Made by a program: the position numbers and the translations under genes | The notes under the pieces: model-generated | Told to the model about the DNA's origin: nothing | What the model saw: only the letters and a program-made list of their open reading frames with translations | The model's database searches: none | Assembly (NCBI RefSeq): GCF_032911225.1 | Contig: NZ_CP136600.1 | Coordinates: 2,604,001 to 2,668,000, forward strand | DNA: 64,000 nt | From: Thalassotalea fonticola | GTDB taxonomy: Bacteria; Pseudomonadota; Gammaproteobacteria; Enterobacterales; Alteromonadaceae | Direction: 5' to 3' | Shown: positions 20,051-28,931 of the stretch, in pieces | How positions within the stretch are numbered: the first letter of the stretch is position 1 | Layout of the letters: each line of letters starts with the position of its first letter

Positions 20051-20797
20051 ATGCCTGAAATTCTTTATGAGCACCCACTTAACGAACGGATTCGTAACTA
20101 TCTGAAACTTGAGCAATTATTTGTTCAAGCACGTTCGTGTTTGGCGCAAGAATTTTCGTCAAGCCATACCCTGTTTTTCAATGCCCTGTTTGCTATTTTA
20201 GATACCTTAGACAGAACTGATTTACGCGGCGATGTTATTAAAGATTTAGAAAAGCTTGAGCAGAATTTAATTCTGTGGTCAAAATCTCCCGATGTAAATT
20301 CAAAAGCATTGCAACTAAACCTTGAACAAACTAAATCGTTAACTACAAGCCTTCGCTCTAAAAAACCGTTATGGGCTAGCTTAAAAGATGATAAGTTTTT
20401 AGATGGCATGCGCAAACGTTTTACCTTACAAGGTGCTTATTGTGGTTTTGACTTGCCCGCCCTTGTCTATTGGCTGAACCAACCACCTATTTTTATTCAA
20501 CAAGATGTTGATAGATGGTTAGGTGCTTTAGGTACTGTTGAACAAGCTTTAGTTATGATCCTTAAGTTTATTCGACAAAAATCTGCGTTTGAAGAAATTG
20601 AAGCGGGTAATAGTTTTTACCAAGATAATGGAGAAGGGTTACTCTTACTTCGGGTTAAATTACCTGAAGGAGTAGATTACTTTCCATCGGTAAGTGGTAA
20701 TCGATACCGCTATTCAATTCGCTTCATGGCATTGTGCGAAACTAAAGGCCAGCAATACATTACCGATACGGTTAAATTCCACCTTTCAAAGTGTTGA
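20051..20797 (+). CDS. zapD: Cell division protein ZapD
   Basis: FtsZ-binding protein that bundles FtsZ protofilaments. The 248-residue protein matches the ZapD/YacF family in length (247 in E. coli), with the typical N-terminal YEHPLNERIRNYLKLE, the central CGFDLPALVYWLNQP and the C-terminal FMALCETKGQQY segments. It stands between coaE and yacG as in E. coli. Its partner FtsZ is encoded about 8 kb away on the other strand. Confidence 0.95.
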   Translation: MPEILYEHPLNERIRNYLKLEQLFVQARSCLAQEFSSSHTLFFNALFAILDTLDRTDLRGDVIKDLEKLEQNLILWSKSPDVNSKALQLNLEQTKSLTTSLRSKKPLWASLKDDKFLDGMRKRFTLQGAYCGFDLPALVYWLNQPPIFIQQDVDRWLGALGTVEQALVMILKFIRQKSAFEEIEAGNSFYQDNGEGLLLLRVKLPEGVDYFPSVSGNRYRYSIRFMALCETKGQQYITDTVKFHLSKC

Positions 20798-20865
20798 CTT
20801 AAATTGCTATTACCTACACCTTAATAATAAGTTAAACTACCCTTTTTAATTAAGCTGTTTTTATT

Positions 20866-21102
20866 ATGACTACCAAAGTAAATTGTCCTAATTGCCAAAC
20901 TGAAGTTGTTTGGAATACTGAATCTGAATTTCGTCCATTTTGTTCCAAACGTTGTCAGTTAATTGACTTAGGTGAATGGGCCAGTGAAGGCCATAAAATA
21001 TCACAACCTGTCCAAGGCGCGCAGCCGTTATCTGAAGAAATGTTAGATGCTTTGGAAGATGAGTTTTTACAAAACAATAAGTTTTTTGTTGAGTCGGAAT
21101 AA
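20866..21102 (+). CDS. yacG: DNA gyrase inhibitor YacG, zinc-binding
   Basis: Small 78-residue zinc protein; E. coli YacG binds GyrB and blocks DNA binding. The four zinc cysteines are in CPNC (residues 8-11) and FCSKRC. The family signature [17 protein letters not shown] is complete, and the C-terminus is acidic. It follows zapD by 68 bases. Confidence 0.95.
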   Translation: MTTKVNCPNCQTEVVWNTESEFRPFCSKRCQLIDLGEWASEGHKISQPVQGAQPLSEEMLDALEDEFLQNNKFFVESE

Positions 21103-21121
21103 TTTGTAGATAAAATTTGCT

Positions 21122-21150
21122 AAAAAGGTGCGACTTTATTTAATCGCACC
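21122..21150 (-). terminator. Terminator for the unknown exported protein
   Basis: On the minus strand the stem GGTGCGA/TCGCACC (21127-21150) is followed by TTTTT. It lies in the convergent gap after yacG. The plus direction lacks a T tract, so it mainly serves the minus-strand gene. Confidence 0.7.
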
Positions 21151-21162
21151 CTGACTAAATAA

Positions 21163-21714
21163 TTACTCTTTATCTCCTACAGGTACCATTATATGTGCGT
21201 ATGGAGTTTCGCCCCACATAACATAAGGCCCACCGGAGTTAGGATCGTCAGTCAGTCCTTTTAACAATTCTTTTGGAACAATTATCATCAAATGTGGCCC
21301 GGTTTCAGTATAGTCATCGGCATTTTTTGGATCTGGATGATAAGGATCTGAATTACTCACACCTGCGCCAACGTCGCCTTTTAGCATATATGAAATACCA
21401 ATACTGTCAGCCTTAAAATCAGCCTTATTGCCAAGTGCTGTCAGCATTTTCATCCAGGTAGGATCATTACACATTGGATTACCATCACCAGGCATAGTAT
21501 CTGGCATACATATCCAATCATTAGTGCCTTTCACTAGTACTTTACCAGCAGACATGATCGTTGCATTACCGCTGATAGATGCAGGGGCAGCAGAGCGAGC
21601 TTGGCTGATTTGCTTTTTCATTTCATCATCACCGCCACTTTGTGCTACAAATACTACACCTGCAGCAGACACTAACACAGCTGCTGTTACTAACTTTTTA
21701 GATAAATTATTCAT
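21163..21714 (-). CDS. Exported protein of unknown function
   Basis: I do not recognise this family by name. The 183-residue protein starts with a Sec-type signal sequence (basic NNLSKK, hydrophobic LVTAAVLVSAAGVVFVA). The mature part contains a cysteine pair in ICMPDTMPGDGNPMC, then GPHLMIIVPKELL and the near-terminal GGPYVMWGETPYAHIMVPV. The two cysteines could form a periplasmic disulfide. The conserved-looking GPHLM and YAHIMVP blocks suggest a compact fold rather than a random exported peptide. It is convergent with yacG and divergent from the DUF3465 gene, and is probably a single-gene unit. Confidence 0.75.
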   Translation of the reverse strand: MNNLSKKLVTAAVLVSAAGVVFVAQSGGDDEMKKQISQARSAAPASISGNATIMSAGKVLVKGTNDWICMPDTMPGDGNPMCNDPTWMKMLTALGNKADFKADSIGISYMLKGDVGAGVSNSDPYHPDPKNADDYTETGPHLMIIVPKELLKGLTDDPNSGGPYVMWGETPYAHIMVPVGDKE

Positions 21715-21953
21715 CGTAATTTTCCTTAACAGTTATCTGAACAACATCAACCCGATAAATTGATAGCAGAGTTAAATTTCAATTAATTTGTTACTCTGGA
21801 GTATAGGTTAAATTTTTAATTGTACAATTTGACAACAACTTGCTGGAAGTCATGTATGGTTTAGTCACTTTATAATCAAGCAAAAGTTTCCTAAAAACAT
21901 CTATTTAGGGCATACTATTTATAAATAAATTAGATAGTCTGACTTCACGGAAT

Positions 21954-22487
21954 ATGAAAAATATACTATTTGCTCTTTTAGCTCTAATTGCAGGGTTAAT
22001 TTATCTCGATCAATTTGCCCCAGGAAAAGCGTCAACTACAAAGCCTGACCAGGTTGTTTTATTAACTGAAAGTAATTCTTCTGATGACTTTTTAGCTAAT
22101 GCTTTTGATGAAGAATTTGAATTTGAACGTAGTGTAGACTTATCAAAGTTATCCGATGTCGAAAAAATTAGCCACTTATTTCAAAATCAGTTATCAAATG
22201 TGCAAGTACGAGGTTTTGGTCGCGTAGTTAGAATGCTACCCGATGACAATGAAGGTTCACGTCATCAACGTTTTATAGTAAGACTGAAAAACAATCAAAC
22301 AGTATTGGTTGCCCATAATATTGATATTGGCTCAAGAGTCAACTCACTCCGTGAAGGTGATGATATTGGCTTTTATGGCGTGTATGAATGGAATGATAAA
22401 GGCGGCGTGGTGCATTGGACTCATAAAGACCCTAACGGCCAACATCCTGATGGTTATTTGAAGTATGTTGGGCTTAAATATCATTAA
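21954..22487 (+). CDS. DUF3465 family protein, membrane-anchored or secreted
   Basis: This 177-residue protein has an N-terminal hydrophobic anchor or signal (MKNILFALLALIAGLIYL) and then a domain recognised as DUF3465. The typical blocks are RVVRMLPDDNEGSRHQRFIV, VLVAHNIDIGSRV, DDIGFYGVYEWNDKGGVVHW and THKDPNGQHPDGYLK. The pattern, a beta-rich domain with several histidines, is reminiscent of an OB-like fold, but no activity is established. Divergent from the unknown exported protein, followed by a repeat-rich spacer. Confidence 0.82.
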   Translation: MKNILFALLALIAGLIYLDQFAPGKASTTKPDQVVLLTESNSSDDFLANAFDEEFEFERSVDLSKLSDVEKISHLFQNQLSNVQVRGFGRVVRMLPDDNEGSRHQRFIVRLKNNQTVLVAHNIDIGSRVNSLREGDDIGFYGVYEWNDKGGVVHWTHKDPNGQHPDGYLKYVGLKYH

Positions 22488-22651
22488 AGGGGTCAGGCAG
22501 CTGCTTTGCTTCTGACTGTTTCCTTTATGGATTCCCATATTCACGGGAATGACGACACTTGAACGTGAATGACAAGATGATAGTGTTATTAAACACGCTT
22601 TAAAAGTCGCTATCGCGATAACGCTCGAATTAATTCGAGCCAACCATAGAT
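22488..22651. repeat. Palindromic repeat cluster after the DUF3465 gene
   Basis: This convergent gap holds a GGATTCCCATATTCACGGGAATGAC palindrome (22529-22553) related to those near pilA. It also holds a CTCGAATTAATTCGAG palindrome (22624-22639) inside the dispersed CGATAACG...GCCAACC repeat at 22614-22645. Confidence 0.65.
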
Positions 22652-23056
22652 TTAGACCTCAGTTAGATTTAATGACAGTAACTTTTCTACTATTGGGGTA
22701 TTTGCTTTGGGGAAATCAATGCCTGCCAGTTGCTCTTTTCTAAACCAACCTTGTTGCTGTCCTTCTTGTGCCGTTGGCTCTCCTAAGAATTGATCGACTA
22801 AGAATACCTCTAATAAGACTTGTTTATCACTGTAGTCATGGCTTATTTCAATTAACGGTAACATTGCTAATGTGTCAATTGCGATTTCTTCTTTAAGCTC
22901 TCTGTGCAGTGCTTCATGCACTGTTTCATTATTTTCTACCTTACCACCAGGGAATTCCCATTTACCGCCTTGATGAGTGTGTTCAAGTCGTTTGGTGAGG
23001 AAAAATTGTTGGTCTTTGTATATTACGCCTACGGCGACGTGAACTCTTTTGGTCAT
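22652..23056 (-). CDS. mutT: 8-oxo-dGTP diphosphatase
   Basis: Nudix hydrolase that removes oxidised 8-oxo-dGTP from the nucleotide pool. The 134-residue protein has the N-terminal VAVGVIYKDQQFFLTKR strand, HQGGKWEFPGGKVENNE, and the Nudix box with key residues Gly, Glu and the REL-EE core (HRELKEEI). Position downstream of secA is the same as in E. coli (secA-mutT), which supports MutT rather than another Nudix enzyme. The 454-base repeat-filled gap after secA and the secA terminator suggest a separate promoter. Confidence 0.93.
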   Translation of the reverse strand: MTKRVHVAVGVIYKDQQFFLTKRLEHTHQGGKWEFPGGKVENNETVHEALHRELKEEIAIDTLAMLPLIEISHDYSDKQVLLEVFLVDQFLGEPTAQEGQQQGWFRKEQLAGIDFPKANTPIVEKLLSLNLTEV

Positions 23057-23254
23057 GATTGCTTTTCAAGGTATTGTTAGTGATGAAAGGATATAAGATT
23101 GCGTTTTTCAACGCAATGACGGTTAGCCATAACGCTATAGATACTTTTTGATCCTCCTACGTATTTACTAAACCTGTTTTAGCATCTAAAAGTAAAAGCG
23201 AGATCCTGACATTCGTCAGGAAGTGGTGTCCACTTTTATGCGAACACTCCACAC

Positions 23255-23338
23255 TTCTCGTTTCTCGTTTCTCGTTTCTCGTTTCTCGTTTCTCGTTTCT
23301 CGTTTCTCGTTTCTCGTTTCTCGTTTCTCGTTTCTCGT
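23255..23338 (+). repeat. TTCTCGT heptamer array, 12 copies
   Basis: Twelve uninterrupted copies of TTCTCGT (84 bases) lie between secA and mutT. A second short array of the same unit is at 27637-27661. Perfect identity suggests recent slippage; the copy number may vary between strains. Confidence 0.95.
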
Positions 23339-23346
23339 CAAATATA

Positions 23347-23396
23347 ACAGAATTTGCTCCATCCTTGGCAATTCTAAGTTAATTCATCTTTGAATT
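23347..23396 (+). repeat. Dispersed intergenic repeat, copy 2
   Basis: Partner of 19905-19954; shares ACAGAATTT, CCATCC, TGGCAATTCTAAGTTAA and the following palindromic portion. Confidence 0.75.
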
Positions 23397-23445
23397 GAGC
23401 CTACTATAATAACATCCATGTTAAGTTGGCATTCCTTCGTCCCTG

Positions 23446-23486
23446 AAGTAAAAAAGCCCTAATTTGACTTAATCAATTAGGGCTTT
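23446..23486 (-). terminator. Rho-independent terminator after secA
   Basis: On the minus strand, stem AAAGCCCTAATT/AATTAGGGCTTT with a 10-base loop is followed by TTTTAC. It lies 25 bases past the secA stop. Confidence 0.9.
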
Positions 23487-23510
23487 CTAAATATCAGTTC
23501 CGTTAGTTTT

Positions 23511-26192
23511 CTAACTTAACTTACCGTGACATTGTTTGTATTTTTTGCCTGAGCCACATGGACATGGTTCGTTGCGGCCAACGCGTTTTACTTCGTTTTC
23601 TTGTGTTGCCGGGCCACTTGATTCATGTGTGTATTGCTTAGGTGCATCTTCGTTCTTACGAGTTTGCTCTTCTACCGCTTCAACATCTGATTCTTGTTGA
23701 ATACGAACTTTCGATAATACGCTTACTACGTCATATTTTAAGTTATCAAGCATGTTTGAGAATAATTCGAACGACTCTTTTTTGTATTCTTGCTTCGGGT
23801 TCTTTTGCGCGTAACCGCGTAAATGAATACCTTGGCGCAAATGGTCCATAGCTGCTAAGTGCTCTTTCCATAAACCATCAAGCGTTTGTAGCATAATTGC
23901 TTTTTCAAATTGACGTAAAACTTCAGGGCCAACTTGTGTTTCTTTTTCTGTATAGGCAGTTTCAACTTCAGCTAAAATTCGTTCACGTAGTGAGTCTTCA
24001 TTTAATTTATCATCTTCTTCTAACCATTTTGCCAGAGGAAGATCTAAGGTTAATTCACCTTTAAGCTGTTCTTCAAGCGCTGGTACATCCCACATTTCTT
24101 CTAAAGATTGTGGTGGAATTTGCGCATCAATCATACCGTTGATCACATCACTACGTATTGCCGCAATAGTCTCGCCAATATCGCCTTCGTCAAGAAGTTC
24201 GTTACGTTGCTCGTAAATTACTTTACGTTGATCATTTGCTACATCATCGTACTCAAGCAGTTGCTTACGTACATCAAAGTTACGGCCTTCAACTTTACGT
24301 TGGGCATTTTCTATCGACTTAGTTACCCATGGGTGTTCAATTGCTTCACCGTGTTCCATACCTAACTTACGCATCATGTTGGCAATACGCTCGGAGGCAA
24401 AGATGCGCATTAAACCATCTTCCATTGATAAGTAGAAACGTGTTGAACCTGGGTCACCTTGACGGCCTGAACGACCACGTAGTTGATTATCAATACGACG
24501 AGACTCATGACGTTCTGTAGCAACAATGTGTAAACCACCTGCTGCGACCACTTGTTCATGGTTTTCTTGCCACTGTGCTGTAGCTTTTGCAATTTGATCT
24601 TCAGATGGGTTTGATAATTTCGCCAGATCTGCACTCAAATTACCACCTAGTACGATATCGGTACCACGGCCGGCCATATTGGTAGCAATTGTTACCGCAC
24701 CAAGTTTACCGGCATTAGCAACAATTTCGGCTTCTTCAGCATGGAATTTGGCATTAAGCACTTTATGTTTAATTTTGGCTTTACGTAAGATATCTGATAA
24801 AAATTCAGATGTTTCGATACTGATAGTACCAACTAATGTTGGCTGACCACGTTCAACACAATCTTTAATATCAGCAATTACTGCTTCGTATTTTTCTTCT
24901 TGCGTTAGGTAAATTAAATCGGCCATATCATCACGAACCATAGGACGGTTGGTCGGGATAACAACTGTTTCTAAACCATAAATATGATTAAATTCGAATG
25001 CTTCAGTATCGGCTGTACCTGTCATGCCTGATAACTTCTCGTATAAACGGAAGAAATTCTGGAATGTGATAGAGGCAAGTGTTTGATTTTCGTTTTGAAT
25101 ATTTACATGTTCTTTAGCTTCTACCGCTTGATGTAAACCTTCAGACCAACGACGACCTTCCATTGTACGGCCAGTATGCTCATCAACAATGACTATTTCG
25201 CCTTCTTTAACGATATAGTCGACGTCTTTTTGGAAAAGCTTATGGGCGCGCAGTGCCGCCATAACATGGTGCAGTAAAGCGATGCTTGATGCGCCATATA
25301 ACGAATCATGCTCTTCTAGCATGCCACGCTCTTTTAAAATTTCTTCAACACGAACTTGGCCACGCTCAGTCAGATATACTTGCTTTGATTTTTCATCAAC
25401 AGTGAAGTCGCCGGTACTTTCAACGCCTTCTTCATCTTCAGCTTCTTGCTGTTCAAGCATTGGCACTAAAGAGTCGATTAAACGATACAGCTCAGAGCTG
25501 TCTTCAGCTTGGCCAGAAATAACCAATGGGGTACGTGCTTCATCAATAAGGATTGAATCCACTTCATCAATTACAGCAAAGTGTAATGGACGTTGTGCAC
25601 GTTGTTCTGGTGAGAACGCCATGTTGTCACGTAAATAGTCAAAACCAAATTCATTATTGGTACCGTATGTGACGTCACATTTATATGCAGCTTGCTTTTC
25701 TTCAGGCGCCATATTTGGAATATTACAACCAACGGTCATGCCTAAAAATTCAAATAATGGCCGGGCCCAGTCAGCATCACGTTTCGCTAAGTAGTCATTC
25801 ACGGTAATAACATGAACACCTTTATCGGTAAGACCATTTAAGTAGCTTGGTAATGTTGCTGTTAACGTTTTACCTTCACCGGTGCGCATTTCGGCAATTT
25901 TACCTTGATGCAAAACCATGCCACCAATCATTTGCACATCAAAATGACGCATACCAAATACGCGAATACTGGCTTCTCGTACTACAGCAAATGCTTCTGG
26001 TAAAATATCGTTTAACGCTTCGCCGTTGGCAACACGCTCTTTAAACTCTGCTGTTTTAGCTTTTAAATCATCATCATTTAACGCTTTTGTTGTTTCTTCT
26101 AGGGCGTTAATTTTAAGTACTTCTTTGTTCATTTGCTTAAGAAGGCGGTCATTACGACTACCAAACAGCTTTGTCATTATTTTTACAAACAT
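23511..26192 (-). CDS. secA: Preprotein translocase ATPase SecA
   Basis: Motor ATPase that pushes preproteins through SecYEG. The 893-residue protein starts like E. coli SecA ([15 protein letters not shown] [10 protein letters not shown]). It has Walker A MRTGEGKT, the DEAD-like [17 protein letters not shown], the preprotein cross-linking domain, NBD2 with [15 protein letters not shown] and [10 protein letters not shown], the helical scaffold, and the C-terminal zinc/SecB-binding motif [14 protein letters not shown]. It lies after lpxC and an M23 peptidase gene. No secM-like arrest peptide gene is seen between lpxC and secA, as expected outside the enterobacteria. Confidence 0.98.
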   Translation of the reverse strand: MFVKIMTKLFGSRNDRLLKQMNKEVLKINALEETTKALNDDDLKAKTAEFKERVANGEALNDILPEAFAVVREASIRVFGMRHFDVQMIGGMVLHQGKIAEMRTGEGKTLTATLPSYLNGLTDKGVHVITVNDYLAKRDADWARPLFEFLGMTVGCNIPNMAPEEKQAAYKCDVTYGTNNEFGFDYLRDNMAFSPEQRAQRPLHFAVIDEVDSILIDEARTPLVISGQAEDSSELYRLIDSLVPMLEQQEAEDEEGVESTGDFTVDEKSKQVYLTERGQVRVEEILKERGMLEEHDSLYGASSIALLHHVMAALRAHKLFQKDVDYIVKEGEIVIVDEHTGRTMEGRRWSEGLHQAVEAKEHVNIQNENQTLASITFQNFFRLYEKLSGMTGTADTEAFEFNHIYGLETVVIPTNRPMVRDDMADLIYLTQEEKYEAVIADIKDCVERGQPTLVGTISIETSEFLSDILRKAKIKHKVLNAKFHAEEAEIVANAGKLGAVTIATNMAGRGTDIVLGGNLSADLAKLSNPSEDQIAKATAQWQENHEQVVAAGGLHIVATERHESRRIDNQLRGRSGRQGDPGSTRFYLSMEDGLMRIFASERIANMMRKLGMEHGEAIEHPWVTKSIENAQRKVEGRNFDVRKQLLEYDDVANDQRKVIYEQRNELLDEGDIGETIAAIRSDVINGMIDAQIPPQSLEEMWDVPALEEQLKGELTLDLPLAKWLEEDDKLNEDSLRERILAEVETAYTEKETQVGPEVLRQFEKAIMLQTLDGLWKEHLAAMDHLRQGIHLRGYAQKNPKQEYKKESFELFSNMLDNLKYDVVSVLSKVRIQQESDVEAVEEQTRKNEDAPKQYTHESSGPATQENEVKRVGRNEPCPCGSGKKYKQCHGKLS

Positions 26193-26282
26193 TTTATTTA
26201 AACCAATTTTGCCAATTATATTTTTGGCGATAAAAAAATATCAGTCTAAGACTGAATCTAAAAGTTTACAGGGGTTATTTAT

Positions 26283-27179
26283 TTAAGTTTTAGGCTTGCG
26301 ATAAACGTATTTAGTTGGATTTATTTGTTTATCGTTACGCAGGATTTCGTAATGAACGTGCGGACCAGTTGAACGGCCTGTACTACCCATTTTGGCAATT
26401 GCTTGCCCTTTACTCACCACGTCACCAACTTTAACTAAATGCGACTTATTGTGTGCATACCTAGTTTTGTAGCCTGTACCGTGATCAATTTCTACCAAAT
26501 TACCGTATCCCCAGCGTTCGCCAGCATAGCTAACAACACCTGAACCGGTGGCATAAATTTCAGCATTTTCTTTACCCGCAAAATCTACACCGTTATGCTT
26601 GGTAGGTTTGCCAGTAAATGGGTCTTTACGAACTCCGTAATAGGACGACAACCAGCCTTTGCCAATTGGACGCCCGGATAAATAACTCGTATTTTCGATA
26701 TGGTGACCCAATGCTAAAGATTCAAGTAGGTTAAGCTGATTTTCTTTTTGAACAATGCTGTTGTTCAAATTATTCAACTGACTTTCTAAGTCAGTCATTG
26801 AAAAATCACTAATTAACACTTCTTGATGTAATGGTCCACCTGATGATGGCAATGCCACCATATTAAATTCGTCTTTGGGAATGTCGGCTTCTTCCGCTAA
26901 ACGTTCACCTAAAGCATTTAAGCGTAAAACATGTGATTGTAATTCGGCAATTCGAGCGCTTAAGGCAATGACTTGTTTGTCATTAGTAGTGTTGGGAACG
27001 GGTTGTACTGGTTGTGTAGCTGACATCAAATGTTCAGGCACATCTTCCGACTTCATAACAGCATGAATAATAAAGCCTGACACCACAGCAAAGCCACCAA
27101 CAATGGCAAGCCACCTTGGTTTACTTAGCTTTAATGAAAAACGAACATTTTGTCCGCGGTATAATAGTGTTAAACTCAT
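26283..27179 (-). CDS. M23-family peptidase or LytM-domain protein
   Basis: Single-pass membrane protein (hydrophobic segment about residues 25-45, after a basic start) with a periplasmic coiled-coil region (two helices near 70-95 and 125-150) and a C-terminal LytM/M23 domain. The zinc motif pieces are HNGVDFAGK and the closing TGPHVHYEI, so the catalytic His/Asp set looks intact. The expected activity is cleavage of peptidoglycan peptide cross-links. Position just upstream of secA and beside lpxC is common in Vibrio and Shewanella relatives (from memory). It could act in wall remodelling with the dcw cluster. Confidence 0.9.
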   Translation of the reverse strand: MSLTLLYRGQNVRFSLKLSKPRWLAIVGGFAVVSGFIIHAVMKSEDVPEHLMSATQPVQPVPNTTNDKQVIALSARIAELQSHVLRLNALGERLAEEADIPKDEFNMVALPSSGGPLHQEVLISDFSMTDLESQLNNLNNSIVQKENQLNLLESLALGHHIENTSYLSGRPIGKGWLSSYYGVRKDPFTGKPTKHNGVDFAGKENAEIYATGSGVVSYAGERWGYGNLVEIDHGTGYKTRYAHNKSHLVKVGDVVSKGQAIAKMGSTGRSTGPHVHYEILRNDKQINPTKYVYRKPKT

Positions 27180-27217
27180 TTAAATACTTATTTCTGTTTA
27201 ATAGCGAATATTCAGAG

Positions 27218-27544
27218 GTAAACCGGTTAATAAAACACATTGTAAAAGCCTCTCAAGACCTAAACAGTTTGCTTAAAAAAACCAGCGATACCATGGTAGA
27301 TTTATCTACTAAAGCGTAATCGTTTAAAGTTCTGGACGACATTATACGACAAATATGCCCTGTTCTACCAGATAATGCTAGGCAAATAGCCAGTTGCCGA
27401 CAGAACCTAGTTGTAATAGCGGCTAAATCTCCCGTATCGGGCCAACGTTTACAGTTCGAGCGTAACAATATATCACAACAACAGGCATTGCAAACCTAAG
27501 GAATATTTAGAAGCATTGAAATAAAAATTAATCCTCATTTCTAG
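27218..27544 (+). pseudogene. dciA: Decayed dciA-like (DUF721) gene with two in-frame stops
   Basis: One plus-strand frame reads as a DciA-like protein from end to end but is broken. Its N-terminal part IKHIVKASQDLNSLLKKTSD resembles the start of DUF721 proteins. The middle, LDDIIRQICPVLPDN followed by CRQNLVVIAAKSPVSGQRLQ, resembles the usual LP...CRvanlr..LVL.a.Spawa.rL core. The end, GIFRSIEIKINPHF, resembles the conserved SIEIKVNP tail. TAA stops interrupt it at 27317-27319 and 27497-27499, both in the same frame, before the final TAG at 27542-27544. No ATG, GTG or TTG start is available between the divergent M23 start and residue 1. DciA is the replicative helicase loader in most bacteria, so an intact copy or another loader should exist elsewhere. 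The assignment is by eye and not searched. Confidence 0.6.
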
Positions 27545-27560
27545 CCAAATAGCCGCTACG

Positions 27561-27590
27561 CGATAACGCGCGAATAAATTCACGCCAACC
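27561..27590 (+). repeat. Dispersed repeat (CGATAACGCGCGAATAAATT / CACGCCAACC)
   Basis: Contiguous copy of the repeat seen split at 3424-3482 and as a perfect-palindrome variant at 22614-22645. It sits between the dciA remnant and the lpxC terminator. Confidence 0.65.
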
Positions 27591-27636
27591 GATTATCATC
27601 GGCTCAATATCTCAATTGTTCTTTTTTGTACTTCGT

Positions 27637-27661
27637 TTCTCGTTTCTCGTTTCTCGTTTCT
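27637..27661 (+). repeat. Short TTCTCGT array, 3.5 copies
   Basis: Same heptamer and orientation as the 12-copy array at 23255-23338, here just downstream of lpxC beyond its terminator. Confidence 0.9.
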
Positions 27662-27675
27662 ATAATATTCCAGAC

Positions 27676-27703
27676 ATAAAAAAACCAGAACTAAGTTCTG
27701 GTC
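27676..27703 (-). terminator. Rho-independent terminator after lpxC
   Basis: On the minus strand, stem ACCAGAACT/AGTTCTGGT is followed by TTTTTTT, about 25 bases past the lpxC stop. It separates the dcw transcript from the M23 peptidase and secA genes. Confidence 0.9.
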
Positions 27704-27728
27704 TCTATAAATCAATTTAGCTTTTCTC

Positions 27729-28640
27729 TTACGCTACAACGGAATCTTGGTAAGCTATTGGTGATGGGCGCTCGTCTTCATAGGTTACCCATTCCCAGCT
27801 TTCAACCTGTTTGAATACTTCGCGTAACAACATGTTATTTAAGCCATGGCCTGATTTATATGAGTTCATCTCACCCAATATGCTAACACCGCCCATGTAA
27901 AGGTCGCCGATTGCATCTAAGATTTTATGCTTCACAAACTCGTCATCATAACGAAGTTCTTCGCTATTAAGCATACGGTATTCATCAAGTACGATAGCAT
28001 TTTCTAAGCTACCACCTAATGCTAGGTTATGTGAGCGTAAAAACTCAATGTCTTTCATAAAGCCAAAAGTACGGGCACGGCTAATTTCTTTGATAAAAGA
28101 GTTAGCTGATAAATCCATGCTGATGTTTTGTGTGGTATTTGCAATTACCGGGTGATCGAAGTCGATAGCAAAGTTAACTTTGAAACCTTCGTGTGGACAT
28201 AATTCGGCCCACTTATCACCTTCTTCAACACGAATTTTTTTAGTAATGCGTAAAAATTTCTTAGCTGCGTTTTGCTCTTCAATTCCTACTGATTGGATCA
28301 AATATACAAATGGTAAGGCACTACCATCCATAATTGGGATCTCAGGAGAATCAACTTCTACAACTAAGTTATCAATACCTAAGCCAGCTACCGCGGCTAA
28401 CAGATGTTCAACGGTGGAAACTTGAACACCTTGCTCATTCACTAAACATGTACACAACGTAGTTTCGCCCACAGCTTCAGGTGTAGCCTGAATATCTACC
28501 ATAGGTTCAAGGTCAACACGACGGAATACTATTCCCGTGTTCGCAGGCGCAGGACGGAGAGTAATCTGCACCTTTTCACCTTTATGTAAACCAACACCAG
28601 TAGCATTTACGCTTTGTTTGAGAGTACGTTGTTTAATCAT
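27729..28640 (-). CDS. lpxC: UDP-3-O-acyl-N-acetylglucosamine deacetylase
   Basis: Zinc enzyme of the first committed step of lipid A synthesis. The chosen start ([11 protein letters not shown] at 28640) gives 303 residues, like E. coli (305); an upstream in-frame start would add 14 residues with no family match. Visible motifs are [11 protein letters not shown], the zinc/active-site [28 protein letters not shown], and the C-terminal [12 protein letters not shown] and GHGLNN blocks with the zinc-binding His/Asp. It follows ftsZ as in most gammaproteobacteria; a 291-base gap suggests its own promoter. Confidence 0.97.
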   Translation of the reverse strand: MIKQRTLKQSVNATGVGLHKGEKVQITLRPAPANTGIVFRRVDLEPMVDIQATPEAVGETTLCTCLVNEQGVQVSTVEHLLAAVAGLGIDNLVVEVDSPEIPIMDGSALPFVYLIQSVGIEEQNAAKKFLRITKKIRVEEGDKWAELCPHEGFKVNFAIDFDHPVIANTTQNISMDLSANSFIKEISRARTFGFMKDIEFLRSHNLALGGSLENAIVLDEYRMLNSEELRYDDEFVKHKILDAIGDLYMGGVSILGEMNSYKSGHGLNNMLLREVFKQVESWEWVTYEDERPSPIAYQDSVVA

Positions 28641-28931
28641 AATTCGCCTTAAATCTTGCGTTCCAACCGACACAATTAACAATTTGTTAATTTAGTGGAC
28701 GCGTAATATAGCAAAAATTCCCTTTGCAGTCAAAAGATAACGGTTATGGCCCAAAATTTGCTAACAATCTATTACCACTTGTAACTGATTGTAATTAAAC
28801 AGCAAATATTAAACTTAAAATCCGCAATTAACTTACCACTTAAAACCTGAACATTCGCTGAACAAAGAAGACTAACGTGCCAACTAATTGACCCTTAGCT
28901 CTTAGGTTCCAGTTCCTAGTTCTTAACTATC
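28641..28931. other. ftsZ-lpxC intergenic region
   Basis: No gene is seen. It contains a degenerate tandem stretch of (C/G)TTAG and GTTCC pieces (about 28890-28927), another slippage-like tract. The lpxC promoter should lie in the part nearer 28641-28800, but no clear boxes were chosen. Confidence 0.5.

Larger units (their letters stand above)
23057..23510. other. secA-mutT intergenic region with repeats
   Basis: No gene is seen. From the mutT side it contains a GAGATCCTGA...TCAGGAAGTGGT unit (23200-23227), a 12-copy TTCTCGT array (23255-23338), a dispersed repeat copy (23347-23396) and the secA terminator (23446-23486). Confidence 0.7.

Noticed and set aside
23255..23338. TTCTCGT array as a CRISPR
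   Set aside because: The unit is only 7 bases with no spacers between copies, and no cas genes are present.
27253..27468. 71-codon minus-strand frame between the M23 gene and lpxC (possible secM)
   Set aside because: It has no signal peptide or arrest-like motif and lies opposite the dciA-like remnant, which explains the open frame better.
28641..28682. Longer lpxC start adding 14 residues
   Set aside because: The [11 protein letters not shown] start matches LpxC proteins exactly; the extra residues do not resemble the family.
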